From: a candidate division WOR-3 bacterium | Lineage (GTDB): Bacteria > Hydrothermota > Hydrothermia > Hydrothermales > JAJRUZ01 | DNA length: 60,215 bases | Direction: 5' to 3' | NCBI GenBank assembly: GCA_039803925.1 | Contig: JBDRZL010000012.1 | Coordinates: 1 to 60,215, forward strand | Part shown: in pieces, positions 17,691 through 25,768 of the stretch | Position numbering within the stretch: position 1 is the first letter of the stretch | How the letters are laid out: every line of letters begins with the position of its first letter | Translations under genes and position numbers: made by a program | Notes under the pieces: generated by a model | The model's input: only the letters and a program-made list of their open reading frames with translations | Databases searched by the model: none | What the model was told of the DNA's origin: nothing

Positions 17691-18612
17691 ACTTTTCAAA
17701 GGCAATTATAATGGATTTAACAATAGGATGCCTTATGATATCCTCTGAGCCAAAATAAATAAATTTTATGCCTTCTACTCCTTTTAAAATTTTTTCTGCG
17801 ATTACAAGTCCCGATTCCTCCTTATCTTTCAAATCTATCTGTGTTATGTCACCTGTTACAGCAACTTTTGTTTTTAAACCCATTCTCGTTAAAAACATTT
17901 TCATCTGAAGGTAATTTGTATTCTGAGCTTCATCTAAAATAACAAAAGCATTTGAAAGAGTTCTTCCCCTCATGTAAGCAAGAGGAGCAATTTCTATTAC
18001 TCCTGTATTCATTAGTTTTTTTATTCTGTCATAAGGCATCATATCAAATAAAGCATCGTAAAGGGGTCTTAAATAAGGATCAACCTTTTCCTGGAAACTA
18101 CCAGGTAAGAAACCAAGTGATTCTCCAGCTTCTACTGCGGGTCTTGTAAGAATAATTCTCTCTACTTTTTCTTCCCTCAAATGCTCAAGAGCACAGGCAA
18201 CTGCAAGGTATGTCTTACCTGTTCCGGCTGGTCCTATTGAAAAAACAAGAGGATATTTTCTTAAAGCATCAACATAATGTTTCTGATTCTCTGTTTTGGG
18301 AGTAACTATTTTTTTAGGCGTTATAATAGAATCCTTGTATTTTTCAACATTTTTTAAATAATTATCCTTATTCAAAATATCAATAATCTGATCAGGTTCA
18401 AAAAAATTTCCTTCTTCAGCCCTTTCATCAAGTTTGGATAAAATCTCCTTCAATTTTTTGAATTCTTTTTTATCACCTTCAAATTTAATTTCTTCACCTC
18501 TCACTGTTATTTTACCTGAAAAATATTCCTGTAATACCTTGAGGTTTTGATTTAAAACCCCAAGTATTTCTCTTAATTTTTTAGGTCTTACACTAAAGGT
18601 TTTTATTTCCAC
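17656..18612 (-). CDS. phoH: PhoH-like ATPase
   Basis: A 318-residue RNA-linked P-loop ATPase. An N-terminal KH-like region precedes the PhoH core, with Walker A GPAGTGKTYLAVA near residue 131, Walker B FVILDEAQN and sensor VTGDITQIDL. Role in RNA metabolism and ribosome maturation is inferred from its constant link with YbeY. The start is GTG with AAGG close upstream. The gene follows a GC-rich terminator that isolates it from the LysM gene, so a promoter must lie around 18612-18633, but I see no clear one. Confidence 0.9.
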   Translation of the reverse strand: MEIKTFSVRPKKLREILGVLNQNLKVLQEYFSGKITVRGEEIKFEGDKKEFKKLKEILSKLDERAEEGNFFEPDQIIDILNKDNYLKNVEKYKDSIITPKKIVTPKTENQKHYVDALRKYPLVFSIGPAGTGKTYLAVACALEHLREEKVERIILTRPAVEAGESLGFLPGSFQEKVDPYLRPLYDALFDMMPYDRIKKLMNTGVIEIAPLAYMRGRTLSNAFVILDEAQNTNYLQMKMFLTRMGLKTKVAVTGDITQIDLKDKEESGLVIAEKILKGVEGIKFIYFGSEDIIRHPIVKSIIIAFEKYEGNKKEGKTS

Positions 18613-18633
18613 ACCTTAAATTAAAAGTAAAAA

Positions 18634-18652
18634 CCCCCTCACAGGGAGGGGG
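18634..18652 (-). terminator. Intrinsic terminator after the LysM gene
   Basis: A perfect 7-bp stem CCCCCTC/GAGGGGG with a 5-base loop. Read on the minus strand it is followed by TTTTTACTTTT. It lies 31 bases after the LysM gene stop and before phoH. A T run also follows on the plus strand, but no plus-strand gene needs it. It is the only GC-rich terminator I found in the window. Confidence 0.8.
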
Positions 18653-18682
18653 CTCACTTTTTTCCTTATCCTTTTTAATCTA

Positions 18683-19264
18683 TTATCTCGGTATAATAAG
18701 TTCCTGTCCAGGGTATATAAGGTCAGGATTTTTAATCTTTTCTTTATTTGCTTCATAAATAACTTTCCACTTCTTTCCATCTCTATAAATCCACCAGAAC
18801 TTCGCTATTTTCCACAAATAATCTCCCTTAATTACTGTGTAAGTTTTATCAAGCCCATGGGGAATCTTTAATTTCCATCCGGGATAAATAAGATCTGGAT
18901 CCTTAATAAGATCTCTGTTTGCTCTCCATATTCTTGGCCATGCTTTATAAGTTCCATAAATAAAAGGATATTCAGCTATTTTTGCGAGAAAATCACCTTT
19001 TTTAACTTCATATTCTGATGGATACTTACTAAGCTCTCTCTTTAATGCATCTATTTCATTTTGTAAAGAAGAAATCTCATTATCAAAAGGGGTAAGTTCA
19101 CTTTTTCTTGCTTCAAGTTCACTTTGACAGGAACTTAAATTTTTAGTAAGCTCTTCAATTTTACTCTGGAGTTCCTTAATACGAGCCTGTGCATCCTTTT
19201 CAGTTAATTTTTCCTGAGCAAAAAGAGAAAAAACAAAAAAAGAAAATATAATTAATTTTTTCAT
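18683..19264 (-). CDS. Secreted coiled-coil protein with two LysM domains
   Basis: A 193-residue exported protein. The signal peptide is KKLIIFSFFVFSLFA; residues about 20-80 form a coiled coil (ARIKELQSKIEEL, ISSLQNEIDALKREL). Two LysM-type modules follow, each with VKKGDFLAKIA or VIKGDYLWKIA and ending PDLIYPG, with an unusual insertion (IYGTYKAWPRIWRANRDLI) between. LysM binds peptidoglycan, so it probably ties the envelope to murein. A strong AGGAGG lies 8 bases before ATG. It is followed by the terminator and preceded by a coiled-coil lipoprotein gene 15 bases away. Confidence 0.83.
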   Translation of the reverse strand: MKKLIIFSFFVFSLFAQEKLTEKDAQARIKELQSKIEELTKNLSSCQSELEARKSELTPFDNEISSLQNEIDALKRELSKYPSEYEVKKGDFLAKIAEYPFIYGTYKAWPRIWRANRDLIKDPDLIYPGWKLKIPHGLDKTYTVIKGDYLWKIAKFWWIYRDGKKWKVIYEANKEKIKNPDLIYPGQELIIPR

Positions 19265-19279
19265 TTCCTTAGCCTCCTT

Positions 19280-19549
19280 TTAATAACCCTGTTTTATAAG
19301 TTCAAGTAATGTTTTTAAAGAATCCCTTTCTGCCCTTAATTTTTCTATCAATTGAGATTTCTCAGTTTTCTGAGCATCAATATTCCTCATTTCTTCCTCA
19401 CATTTAGCAATTTCTGATTGAAGTTTTTCTATCTGAGCCTGAAGTTCCTGGATTCTCTGCATGGTTTCTTTTGAAGCCATTTTCGGTCCACATGCAACAC
19501 TCAGGGCAAATATCATTGCCCCAATAAGAACTTTAAATCTTCTGTCCAT
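19280..19549 (-). CDS. Small coiled-coil lipoprotein
   Basis: An 89-residue protein with a leader VLIGAMIFALSVAC ending in a lipobox cysteine at about residue 20. The mature part is one long heptad coiled coil, e.g. IQELQAQIEKLQSEIAKCEE. It looks functionally like the Lpp-type lipoproteins, although homology is not claimed. Together with the next LysM gene, which shares a coiled coil, it may form a murein-outer membrane tether. The start region is shared with the divergent sat promoter. Confidence 0.75.
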   Translation of the reverse strand: MDRRFKVLIGAMIFALSVACGPKMASKETMQRIQELQAQIEKLQSEIAKCEEEMRNIDAQKTEKSQLIEKLRAERDSLKTLLELIKQGY

Positions 19550-19574
19550 ATTTTAAAAATATTATTAAAGGGGT

Positions 19575-19604
19575 TTGAACCCAAATACTTTTATTTTATA
19601 TAAT
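19575..19604 (+). promoter_or_regulatory. Promoter of the sat cluster with overlapping inverted repeat
   Basis: TTGAAC (19575-19580), 18-base spacer, TATAAT (19599-19604); predicted start near 19611, ATG at 19635. The -35 box lies in GGGTTTGAACCC (19571-19582 approx.), arms GGGTT/AACCC, a possible operator shared with the divergent lipoprotein gene. Confidence 0.6.
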
Positions 19605-19634
19605 AAATCTTTTAAAACTTTCTTTTCAAATAAA

Positions 19635-20741
19635 ATGAAACTTGTTGAAAGAATTTTCCCGAAAGAAAAACCCTTACCCTTTGAGGGAAGTTTAAAAAAA
19701 ATTGAAATAGATGAAGATACTCTTTTTGACCTTGAAAAAATAGCAATTGGAAGTTTTTCTCCCCTTGAAGGCTTTATGACAAAGGAAGAACTAGAAAGTG
19801 TTTGTGAAAAAGGTAGATTGCCAAATAATTACCCCTTTACAATTCCTATACTCTTACAGATAAAAAAAGAAAAAGTAAAGGAAATTCCTCATAAGGGAGA
19901 GCTTCTTTTATCATACAGAGGGGAAACATTTGGAATGATAGAAATTGAGGAAGTTTATGGTTTTGATACCGAATATGTATCAAAAAAGGTCTTTGGAACT
20001 CTTTCACTGGATCATCCAGGTGTTTTTCTTTTAAAATCAAAAGGTGATTTTGCCATAGGTGGAAAAATCTGGCTTTTTAAAAGACCACCTCATCCCTTTT
20101 CTGAATATGAACTTACTCCAAAGGAGACAAGGGAATTTTTTATGAAAAAGGGCTATAAAACAATATGTGCCTTTCAAACAAGAAATGCTCCACACAGGGC
20201 GCATGAATATTTACAGAGAATAGCTCTTGAGATAACTGACTGTCTCTTTATTCACCCAATTCTCGGAAGAAAAAAAGAAGGAGATTTTTCAAATGATTTA
20301 ATTTTAAAAAGTTACCATGCCTTAATTGATAATTATCTTCCTAAGGAAAGAGTTTTATTATCAGGGCTTACAACACCTATGAGATATGCAGGACCAAAGG
20401 AAGCAGTTTTCCATGCAATAGTAAGGAAAAACTACGGAGCAACTCACTTTATTGTTGGGAGAGACCATGCTGGGGTAGGTAATTTTTATGACCCTTACGC
20501 AGCCCATAGAATCTTTGATCTATACCCCGACATAGGTATTGAAATAATAAAGGTAAAATCAGTTTTTATATGTATTAAGTGTGACGGAATAGCCTCTGAA
20601 AATACATGTCCTCATGAAGAAAGATTCAGGGAATATATAAGTATGACAAGTATAAGGAAAGCACTTAAAAATAAAGAAAATTTAAGTGAAAAAATTTTAA
20701 GAAAAGAAGTATTTGAAATTTTAAAGGAAGAATATAAGTAA
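19635..20741 (+). CDS. sat: Sulfate adenylyltransferase (ATP sulfurylase)
   Basis: Makes adenosine 5'-phosphosulfate (APS) from ATP and sulfate, or the reverse. The 368-residue protein has the PUA-like N domain (SFSPLEGFMTKEEL) and catalytic motifs FQTRNAPHRAHEYLQR near residue 180 and GRDHAGVGNFYDPY near residue 275, and the C-terminal Cys/His zinc site CIKCDGIASENTCPHEE. I took the ATG at 19635, downstream of the promoter, instead of a TTG at 19575 that lies within the -35 box. No APS kinase or APS reductase is adjacent. The next gene begins at the last base of the stop codon. Confidence 0.93.
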   Translation: MKLVERIFPKEKPLPFEGSLKKIEIDEDTLFDLEKIAIGSFSPLEGFMTKEELESVCEKGRLPNNYPFTIPILLQIKKEKVKEIPHKGELLLSYRGETFGMIEIEEVYGFDTEYVSKKVFGTLSLDHPGVFLLKSKGDFAIGGKIWLFKRPPHPFSEYELTPKETREFFMKKGYKTICAFQTRNAPHRAHEYLQRIALEITDCLFIHPILGRKKEGDFSNDLILKSYHALIDNYLPKERVLLSGLTTPMRYAGPKEAVFHAIVRKNYGATHFIVGRDHAGVGNFYDPYAAHRIFDLYPDIGIEIIKVKSVFICIKCDGIASENTCPHEERFREYISMTSIRKALKNKENLSEKILRKEVFEILKEEYK

Positions 20742-22033
20742 TGTTTTTTAAAAGAAAAAAGCGAATGTTCATACTGGGACTTGATGGTGTCCCTTTCTCT
20801 TTTTTAAAAAACTACACTGAGAAAAGGAATTTACCTTTTTTAAAATCTCTATTTAATGAGGGTGATTTTAAAAGAATGGAATCTGTATATCCTACCCTAT
20901 CCTCTGTTGCATGGACAAGTTTTTTAACAGGTAAAAAACCAGGTTCCCATGGAATTTTTGGATTTATTGATATCCATGATGACCTATCACTTTATATTCC
21001 AAATTATAAAGATATAAAAACAAAAACTCTGTTAGAGATTTTTTCTGAAAACAAAAGAAGTGTTTTACATATAAATTTGCCCATAACCTACCCACCTCCT
21101 GATATTAAAAACACTTATTGTATTTCTGGATTTATTGCTCCAAAAATTGAAAAAGCTACCTATCCTCAAGAATTAAATAAACTTTTAATAAAAGAAAACT
21201 ACATAATTGATCTTGACCCTTGGATGGCAAGAGAAGAGAAAAAAAGAGAAGACTTTTATAATAAATTGTTTTTAGCAACAGAAAAAAGATTTAAAGTTTG
21301 TGAAGAAATTATGAAAAAAAATTATTTTGATATTATCATTCTCCATATAATGGAACCTGACAGATTATTTCACTTTTTCATTAAAGAAGATAATAAATTA
21401 GAAAAATACTTTCATTTTCTTGATGAAAAAATAAAAGAATTTGTTGAAAGAAATGTAAAAGATGAGGATGAACTTATATTGCTTTCCGACCATGGTTTCA
21501 CTGAACTTAAAAGTGAAATTAATATTTTTCCCCTTTTAAAGAATAGAGGAATTTTTAAATTTAAAATAGAAAATTCACAAGAACTGAAGGATATTTCAGA
21601 AGATTCAAAAGCATTTACAATGACTCCAGGAAGAATTTATTTATATAAAAAAGAAAGATTTTTAAAGGCAAAATACAAAGAGGAAGAAATAATAAAAGAA
21701 GTTGAAAATATTTTGAAGGATCTATTGAATTTAGAAGGAATAAAAGATTTCAAAAGCAAATATGAAATTTTTGGAAAAGAATTTTCAAATATTGCTCCTG
21801 ATTTTCTTTTAATTTCTGAAAAAGGTTTTGATTTTAGAGCAGAGCTTAAAAATGAAGAAATCTACACAAGTTCCTCTTTAAAAGGGACACATACCTTTGA
21901 TGATGCTTTTCTTTTTATAAGGGGGAAAAGGATATTAAAGGATAATGTGAAAATTATAGATGTTGCTCCAACAATTCTAAATATACTTGAAATAAGTAAT
22001 AAATATAATTTTGATGGAGAGGTAATTGTATGA
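20741..22033 (+). CDS. Alkaline-phosphatase-superfamily phosphodiesterase/nucleotide pyrophosphatase-like protein
   Basis: A 430-residue enzyme. The metal-binding start FILGLDGVPF, the nucleophile region YPTLSSVAWTSFLTGKKPG with Thr or Ser, the EPDRLFHFF block and SDHGF identify the type I phosphodiesterase branch. Substrate is unknown; members hydrolyse nucleotide, lipid or glycan phosphodiesters or act as phosphotransferases. The gene starts one base into the sat stop codon region and ends with an ATGA overlap to the next gene, so the three are translated together. Confidence 0.83.
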   Translation: MFFKRKKRMFILGLDGVPFSFLKNYTEKRNLPFLKSLFNEGDFKRMESVYPTLSSVAWTSFLTGKKPGSHGIFGFIDIHDDLSLYIPNYKDIKTKTLLEIFSENKRSVLHINLPITYPPPDIKNTYCISGFIAPKIEKATYPQELNKLLIKENYIIDLDPWMAREEKKREDFYNKLFLATEKRFKVCEEIMKKNYFDIIILHIMEPDRLFHFFIKEDNKLEKYFHFLDEKIKEFVERNVKDEDELILLSDHGFTELKSEINIFPLLKNRGIFKFKIENSQELKDISEDSKAFTMTPGRIYLYKKERFLKAKYKEEEIIKEVENILKDLLNLEGIKDFKSKYEIFGKEFSNIAPDFLLISEKGFDFRAELKNEEIYTSSSLKGTHTFDDAFLFIRGKRILKDNVKIIDVAPTILNILEISNKYNFDGEVIV

Positions 22034-22959
22034 AGGAAGAAGAATTAAAAAATTTAAAATTCATATCTATAAGGGAAAGAAAAAATAAACTAAAAACAGA
22101 AGATTTCATAAAAGAAGATATACCTGAAAAAATTTCCCTTTTCCTTGACTTTCTTCCAAAAGTTTTTAAGGCCAAGGATTTGAGAGAACTTGTTATTAAC
22201 ATAAAAAAAGCAAGAGATGAAAAAAAACCAATTATATGGATGATTGGTGATGCTGTTATTAAGTGTGGGCTTGCTCCTTTATTTTCAAAACTTGCAGAAA
22301 AAGGCTTTATTACATGGCTTGCAGGTCAGGGTGCTGTTTCCATACATGATTTTGAAATAGCCATGTTCGGAGAAACATCTGAATTTGTTGAAGATACAAT
22401 AAAAGATGGTAAATTCGGGATGACTAAAGAAACCCACGAATTTTTTTATGAAGCACTTAAAAGGGGTTATAAGGAAAAAAAGGGAATGGGGGAGATAATT
22501 CCTCTCCTTCTTCTTGAAAAAAATCCTCCATACAAAAATAAAAGTCTTATGTGTCTTTTAAAGGAAAAAAATATTCCAATGAGTTTCCATGTTGCTGTTG
22601 GAACAGATATAATCCATATGTTTCCTTTTCTAAATGGTGATGAAGTTGGTTTTACAACTTTAAAGGATTTTAAAAGATTTGCAATTTATCTTTCCGAGCT
22701 TGAAAAAGGAGGAGTTGTTATAAATGTAGCCTCTGCTGTTATAATGCCTGAGGTTTTTTTAAAGAGTTTATCAATTGTTAGAAACTTAGGATATAAGGTT
22801 TATAACTTTTTTGCCTGTAATATCGACCAGATTCAGCATTATAGACCTCTTCAAAATGTAGTTGAAAGACCTACAAAAGATGGTGGAAAGGGAATTTCTT
22901 TAACAGCAAACATAGAAATATTACTTCCTCTTCTTGGTTCAATACTTCTAAATTCCTAA
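22030..22959 (+). CDS. Conserved protein with deoxyhypusine-synthase-like features
   Basis: A 309-residue soluble protein. It has glycine-rich strands (WMIGDAVIKCGLAPL, WLAGQGAVSIHD), GTDIIHMFP and a conserved tail HYRPLQNVVERPT with GGKGISLT. I recognise this as a conserved bacterial family often without a name, with possible resemblance to deoxyhypusine synthase (NAD-binding Rossmann-like), but I cannot prove the fold. Catalysis on a protein lysine is unlikely in bacteria. It overlaps its two neighbours, so it belongs to the sat cluster. Confidence 0.55.
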   Translation: MKEEELKNLKFISIRERKNKLKTEDFIKEDIPEKISLFLDFLPKVFKAKDLRELVINIKKARDEKKPIIWMIGDAVIKCGLAPLFSKLAEKGFITWLAGQGAVSIHDFEIAMFGETSEFVEDTIKDGKFGMTKETHEFFYEALKRGYKEKKGMGEIIPLLLLEKNPPYKNKSLMCLLKEKNIPMSFHVAVGTDIIHMFPFLNGDEVGFTTLKDFKRFAIYLSELEKGGVVINVASAVIMPEVFLKSLSIVRNLGYKVYNFFACNIDQIQHYRPLQNVVERPTKDGGKGISLTANIEILLPLLGSILLNS

Positions 22960-23815
22960 GATAAAAAAATCTGTAATTTTATTCGGTTTATCTAAACTCC
23001 TTGGAAGAAGTTTATACAAAAAGATAAAAGAAAAAGACTATTTAATAAAAGGATTCTCTTTAAGAAAAAAAGAATGGTTCAAAGAAGAATTTTATTTTTT
23101 TGAAGATTTCTTTAATAAAAACTTTGAAGCTGATTTTTACATTTATCTTTCAGCAGTATCAGGTGAATTTCAGGTAGAAAGGGATTACATAAATGCTCTT
23201 GAAGTTAATGTAATAACCCCTTTGAAAATTTTAAACAGAATAAAGAATGGTCATTTTATTTACATTTCCTCCGCCAGTGTTTATGAAAATAAGTTATTTC
23301 CAGAAGAGGAAGAAGCAAATTTTCATAATTCTCTTTATGGCTCAATGAAATTCGCCGCTGAGGGACTTTTAAAAACATTAAGTACTAAAAAGAATATAAA
23401 ATTCACATCTTTAAGGTTCCCAAGAATTTATGGACCCTTTATGGAGAGAAATCCTGTTTCAGATTTTTTAAAGGCTTTGAGAGAAAAAAAGAAAGAAGTT
23501 GTATTATACGATGATTACTCTTCAAGATATGAATACATCTTTTCCTATGATGCAGCAGAATATATTTTAAAAGTCATGGAGCTTGGTTTAGAGGGAATTT
23601 ATAACTGTGGAAGTGGAATAGTAAAATCTGTTCTTGAAATAAAAAATATATTTGAAAAAATAACTGGGGAAAATTTTAATATAAATTTTAAGGATAAAAG
23701 AAAGGGAGTTGATACTCTTAATTCCGAAAAAATCAAAAAATTTTTAAAAATTGAATTTACAGATTTTGAAGAGGGTATAAAAATAATTCTTAAGGAAGAA
23801 AATATTATTTTTTAA
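22952..23815 (+). CDS. NAD-dependent epimerase/dehydratase, apparent non-AUG start
   Basis: The reading frame is open from 22952 and encodes an almost full SDR epimerase of about 287 residues. It has a Rossmann start SVILFGLSKLLGRSLY (a diverged GxxGxxG), LSAVSG, ALEVNVITPLKIL, then SSASVYE, the catalytic YGSMK and SLRFPRIYGPF. No ATG, GTG or TTG occurs until TTG at 23222, which would delete the whole nucleotide-binding fold. The best candidates are ATT at 22952, which overlaps the previous stop by 8 bases, or ATA at 22961. A sequencing error or inactivation is possible. Confidence 0.65.
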   Translation: MPKIKKSVILFGLSKLLGRSLYKKIKEKDYLIKGFSLRKKEWFKEEFYFFEDFFNKNFEADFYIYLSAVSGEFQVERDYINALEVNVITPLKILNRIKNGHFIYISSASVYENKLFPEEEEANFHNSLYGSMKFAAEGLLKTLSTKKNIKFTSLRFPRIYGPFMERNPVSDFLKALREKKKEVVLYDDYSSRYEYIFSYDAAEYILKVMELGLEGIYNCGSGIVKSVLEIKNIFEKITGENFNINFKDKRKGVDTLNSEKIKKFLKIEFTDFEEGIKIILKEENIIF

Positions 23816-23822
23816 AAGAAAA

Positions 23823-24119
23823 TTAAAGTTCTATTTCCTCTCTTCCTATTCCAAAACTCTCCCTTGATTTCAATTCCCTTATTTTTTCAATAGCCTTATC
23901 GTATTGACCTGTTTTAATCAAATTTACTATATCTTCAATTTCTTCTCTTTTTTCTCCAGTCCCTTCTATATCAAAGGTAAAGGAAGATTTTCCTTCCTCA
24001 AATATCAGAAATTCTTCTTTTTCTTTTTTTTCCTCTATTTCAGGTAAATTTATCACATCTTTTAAAAGGGATTTTGAACTTTTTATGAGTTCTTTTTTTA
24101 TTTCCTCAATAATTTTCAT
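23823..24119 (-). CDS. Hypothetical charged protein
   Basis: A 98-residue protein that I do not recognise. It is rich in Glu, Lys and Ile: two helical stretches (IIEEIKKELIKSSKSLL and VNLIKTGQYDKAIEKIREL) flank a short segment FTFDIEGTGEKRE. No signal peptide or Cys motif. It begins 2 bases after mtaB and ends 8 bases from the convergent epimerase gene. Co-transcription with mtaB is likely; a role in tRNA modification is not shown. Coding is supported by sensible composition and tight operon spacing. Confidence 0.55.
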   Translation of the reverse strand: MKIIEEIKKELIKSSKSLLKDVINLPEIEEKKEKEEFLIFEEGKSSFTFDIEGTGEKREEIEDIVNLIKTGQYDKAIEKIRELKSRESFGIGREEIEL

Positions 24120-24121
24120 AA

Positions 24122-25336
24122 TTATATCTTAAATCCTGAAAGAAGTAAATTTTCAATTTTCTCTATATAGACCTTAACTAATTCACCTTTTCTTATTCCG
24201 TTCCCCCTGAATTTCACCTTAAAACCGTATTCTGAAAGACCCTTTAAAAAATCTCCCTCTTTCTTTTCATAAACAGGCTCTAAAATATTTCCTAAAAGAG
24301 AATTTAAAAATTTTTCCCTCTTTTTCTTATCAATTTCTTTCATTATTTCCATCCTTTCCTTCAATTCTTTTTTATCAATCTCCTTTAATTTAGCTGCTTC
24401 TGTTCCTTCCCTTTTTGAATAAGAAAAAATGTGAATATAGGAAAATGGAGATTTTTCAATATATCTTTTAGTTTCAAGAAATTCTTTCTTTGTTTCTGTT
24501 GGAAAACCAATAATAAGGTCTGTTCCGATACTGAATCTTCTCTTTAATTTCATAATTGAATTTAAAATATTATCATAAAATTTAATGGTATAGGGCCTTT
24601 TCATATCTCTTAACACTTTTTCTGAGCCACTTTGAAGGGGAATATGTAAGTGTGGAACAATTTTTTCCTCTGTAAGCAAATCATAAATTTTATAAATATG
24701 AGAAGGGTGTAAAGAGGATAGTCTCACTCTAAAATCAAAATTTAAGGAAAGTAGTTTTTCAAGTAAGGTCCTTAAGGAAATATTTTTGTCAATATCTTTT
24801 CCATAATCACCTATCTGTGTTCCTGTTAAAACAATCTCTTTATAACCTTTTGAAACTGCAATTTGAACTTCTTTTACCAGTGTAGAAATATCGTATGATC
24901 TTGATTTTCCTCTTCTCATGGGAACTATGCAGAAAGTGCATCTATAGTCACAACCCTCCTGTATTTTAAGAAAGTATCTTGCATGGTTCGATTCTTCAGG
25001 TGGTAAAACATTTATGTTCCCGTCTTTTTCGTCAAATTCTTTTAAAAGGTCATTAAAATTTAATATTCTAATTCTTTCATCTTCCTTAAAAAGATAAATG
25101 GCACACCCTGTTATAAAAATTTTTGCCCTTTCATTTATTTTTTTAATTCTGTTAAAAATTTTTTTTGAGTCTCTGTCAGCCTTATGAGTTACTGTGCAGG
25201 TATTTAAGAAAATATAATCAGATTCGTAAATATTTGGTGTGTATTCAAATTTCTTTGAAATAAGAAGGGCTTTTAATTTTTCACTTTCAGCAATATTTGT
25301 CCTGCAACCGAGGGTAAAAATTGTAAACTTTCCCAA
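24122..25336 (-). CDS. mtaB: tRNA t6A37 methylthiotransferase MtaB
   Basis: A 404-residue radical SAM methylthiotransferase that makes ms2t6A at position 37 of tRNAs reading ANN codons. The N-terminal UPF0004 domain has three Cys in LGCRTN, NTCTVTH and TGCAIY; the radical SAM cluster is CDYRCTFC with GKSRSY after it; a TRAM-like tail closes the protein. The sequence CTVTHKADRDSKK marks MtaB rather than MiaB or RimO. It sits 5 bases behind the zinc-ribbon gene and is probably driven by the promoter at 25531-25560. Confidence 0.9.
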   Translation of the reverse strand: MGKFTIFTLGCRTNIAESEKLKALLISKKFEYTPNIYESDYIFLNTCTVTHKADRDSKKIFNRIKKINERAKIFITGCAIYLFKEDERIRILNFNDLLKEFDEKDGNINVLPPEESNHARYFLKIQEGCDYRCTFCIVPMRRGKSRSYDISTLVKEVQIAVSKGYKEIVLTGTQIGDYGKDIDKNISLRTLLEKLLSLNFDFRVRLSSLHPSHIYKIYDLLTEEKIVPHLHIPLQSGSEKVLRDMKRPYTIKFYDNILNSIMKLKRRFSIGTDLIIGFPTETKKEFLETKRYIEKSPFSYIHIFSYSKREGTEAAKLKEIDKKELKERMEIMKEIDKKKREKFLNSLLGNILEPVYEKKEGDFLKGLSEYGFKVKFRGNGIRKGELVKVYIEKIENLLLSGFKI

Positions 25337-25341
25337 ATTTT

Positions 25342-25524
25342 TTACATTTTTTCAAATCTGATATCCTCTTCTTCATCATCTTCAAGGGCAAGGTCAAGAA
25401 CAAGGGGGCTTATTTGTTTTACAACAATTCTTTCTTTACATTCAGGACAGGAGAATTCATATCCTATTTTTTTTAGGGGCACCTCAATTGTTGCCTCACA
25501 CAAAGGGCACTTTGCTTTTTCCAT
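25342..25524 (-). CDS. Small zinc-ribbon acidic protein (LysW-like)
   Basis: A 60-residue protein with CPLC and CPEC pairs (MEKAKCPLCEATIEV, FSCPECKERIVV), then an acidic segment LALEDDEEED. The pattern resembles the LysW/ArgW amino-group carrier and other zinc ribbons. LysW needs a terminal Glu; here it ends RFEKM, and no LysX/ArgX is near, so carrier function is doubtful. The ATG at 25524 is fixed by a full promoter whose -10 lies 6 bases upstream, so this mRNA is probably leaderless. It heads the mtaB operon. Confidence 0.6.
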   Translation of the reverse strand: MEKAKCPLCEATIEVPLKKIGYEFSCPECKERIVVKQISPLVLDLALEDDEEEDIRFEKM

Positions 25525-25530
25525 ATTTAT

Positions 25531-25560
25531 ATAATAGTTTATCAAATTTTCCAAAATCAA
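25531..25560 (-). promoter_or_regulatory. Promoter of the zinc-ribbon/mtaB operon, leaderless geometry
   Basis: Minus strand TTGATT (25555-25560), 18-base spacer, TATTAT (25531-25536), then 6 bases and ATG. Transcription would begin at or next to the A of the start codon. Confidence 0.6.
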
Positions 25561-25564
25561 GACG

Positions 25565-25768
25565 CTATTTTAAAATAGAAAATTTTTTAACCCTTTTCTC
25601 CCTCCCCTTTAAAACCGCAAAATATATCCCCTTATTAAATTTATTTTTAAAATCTATTTTGTAAATTCCTGGCTCAAGCTCTTTATTTATAATATTTAAA
25701 ACTTTTCTTCCTGACACATCTTTATATCCCATACACAAAGATGTTTTTATTACTTTATGAGCATAGGT
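25565..25768 (-). pseudogene. Out-of-frame C-terminal sorting-domain-like tail
   Basis: This frame reads HKVIKTSLCMGYKDVSGRK, then VLNIINKELEPGIYKIDF and ends KGIYFAVLKGREKRVKKFSI plus LK before TAG. DVSGRKVL, a GIY strand and KKFSILK are typical of the type A sorting domain of the type IX (Por) secretion system or a related WOR-3-type tail. It lies just after the FnIII gene but in another frame, with no good start of its own. The simplest reading is a one-base frameshift or sequencing error near 25755-25768 that cut it from that gene. Confidence 0.6.

Noticed and set aside
19571-19582. GGGTTTGAACCC as a tRNA T-arm
   Set aside because: No acceptor, D or anticodon arms surround it; treated as a promoter palindrome instead.
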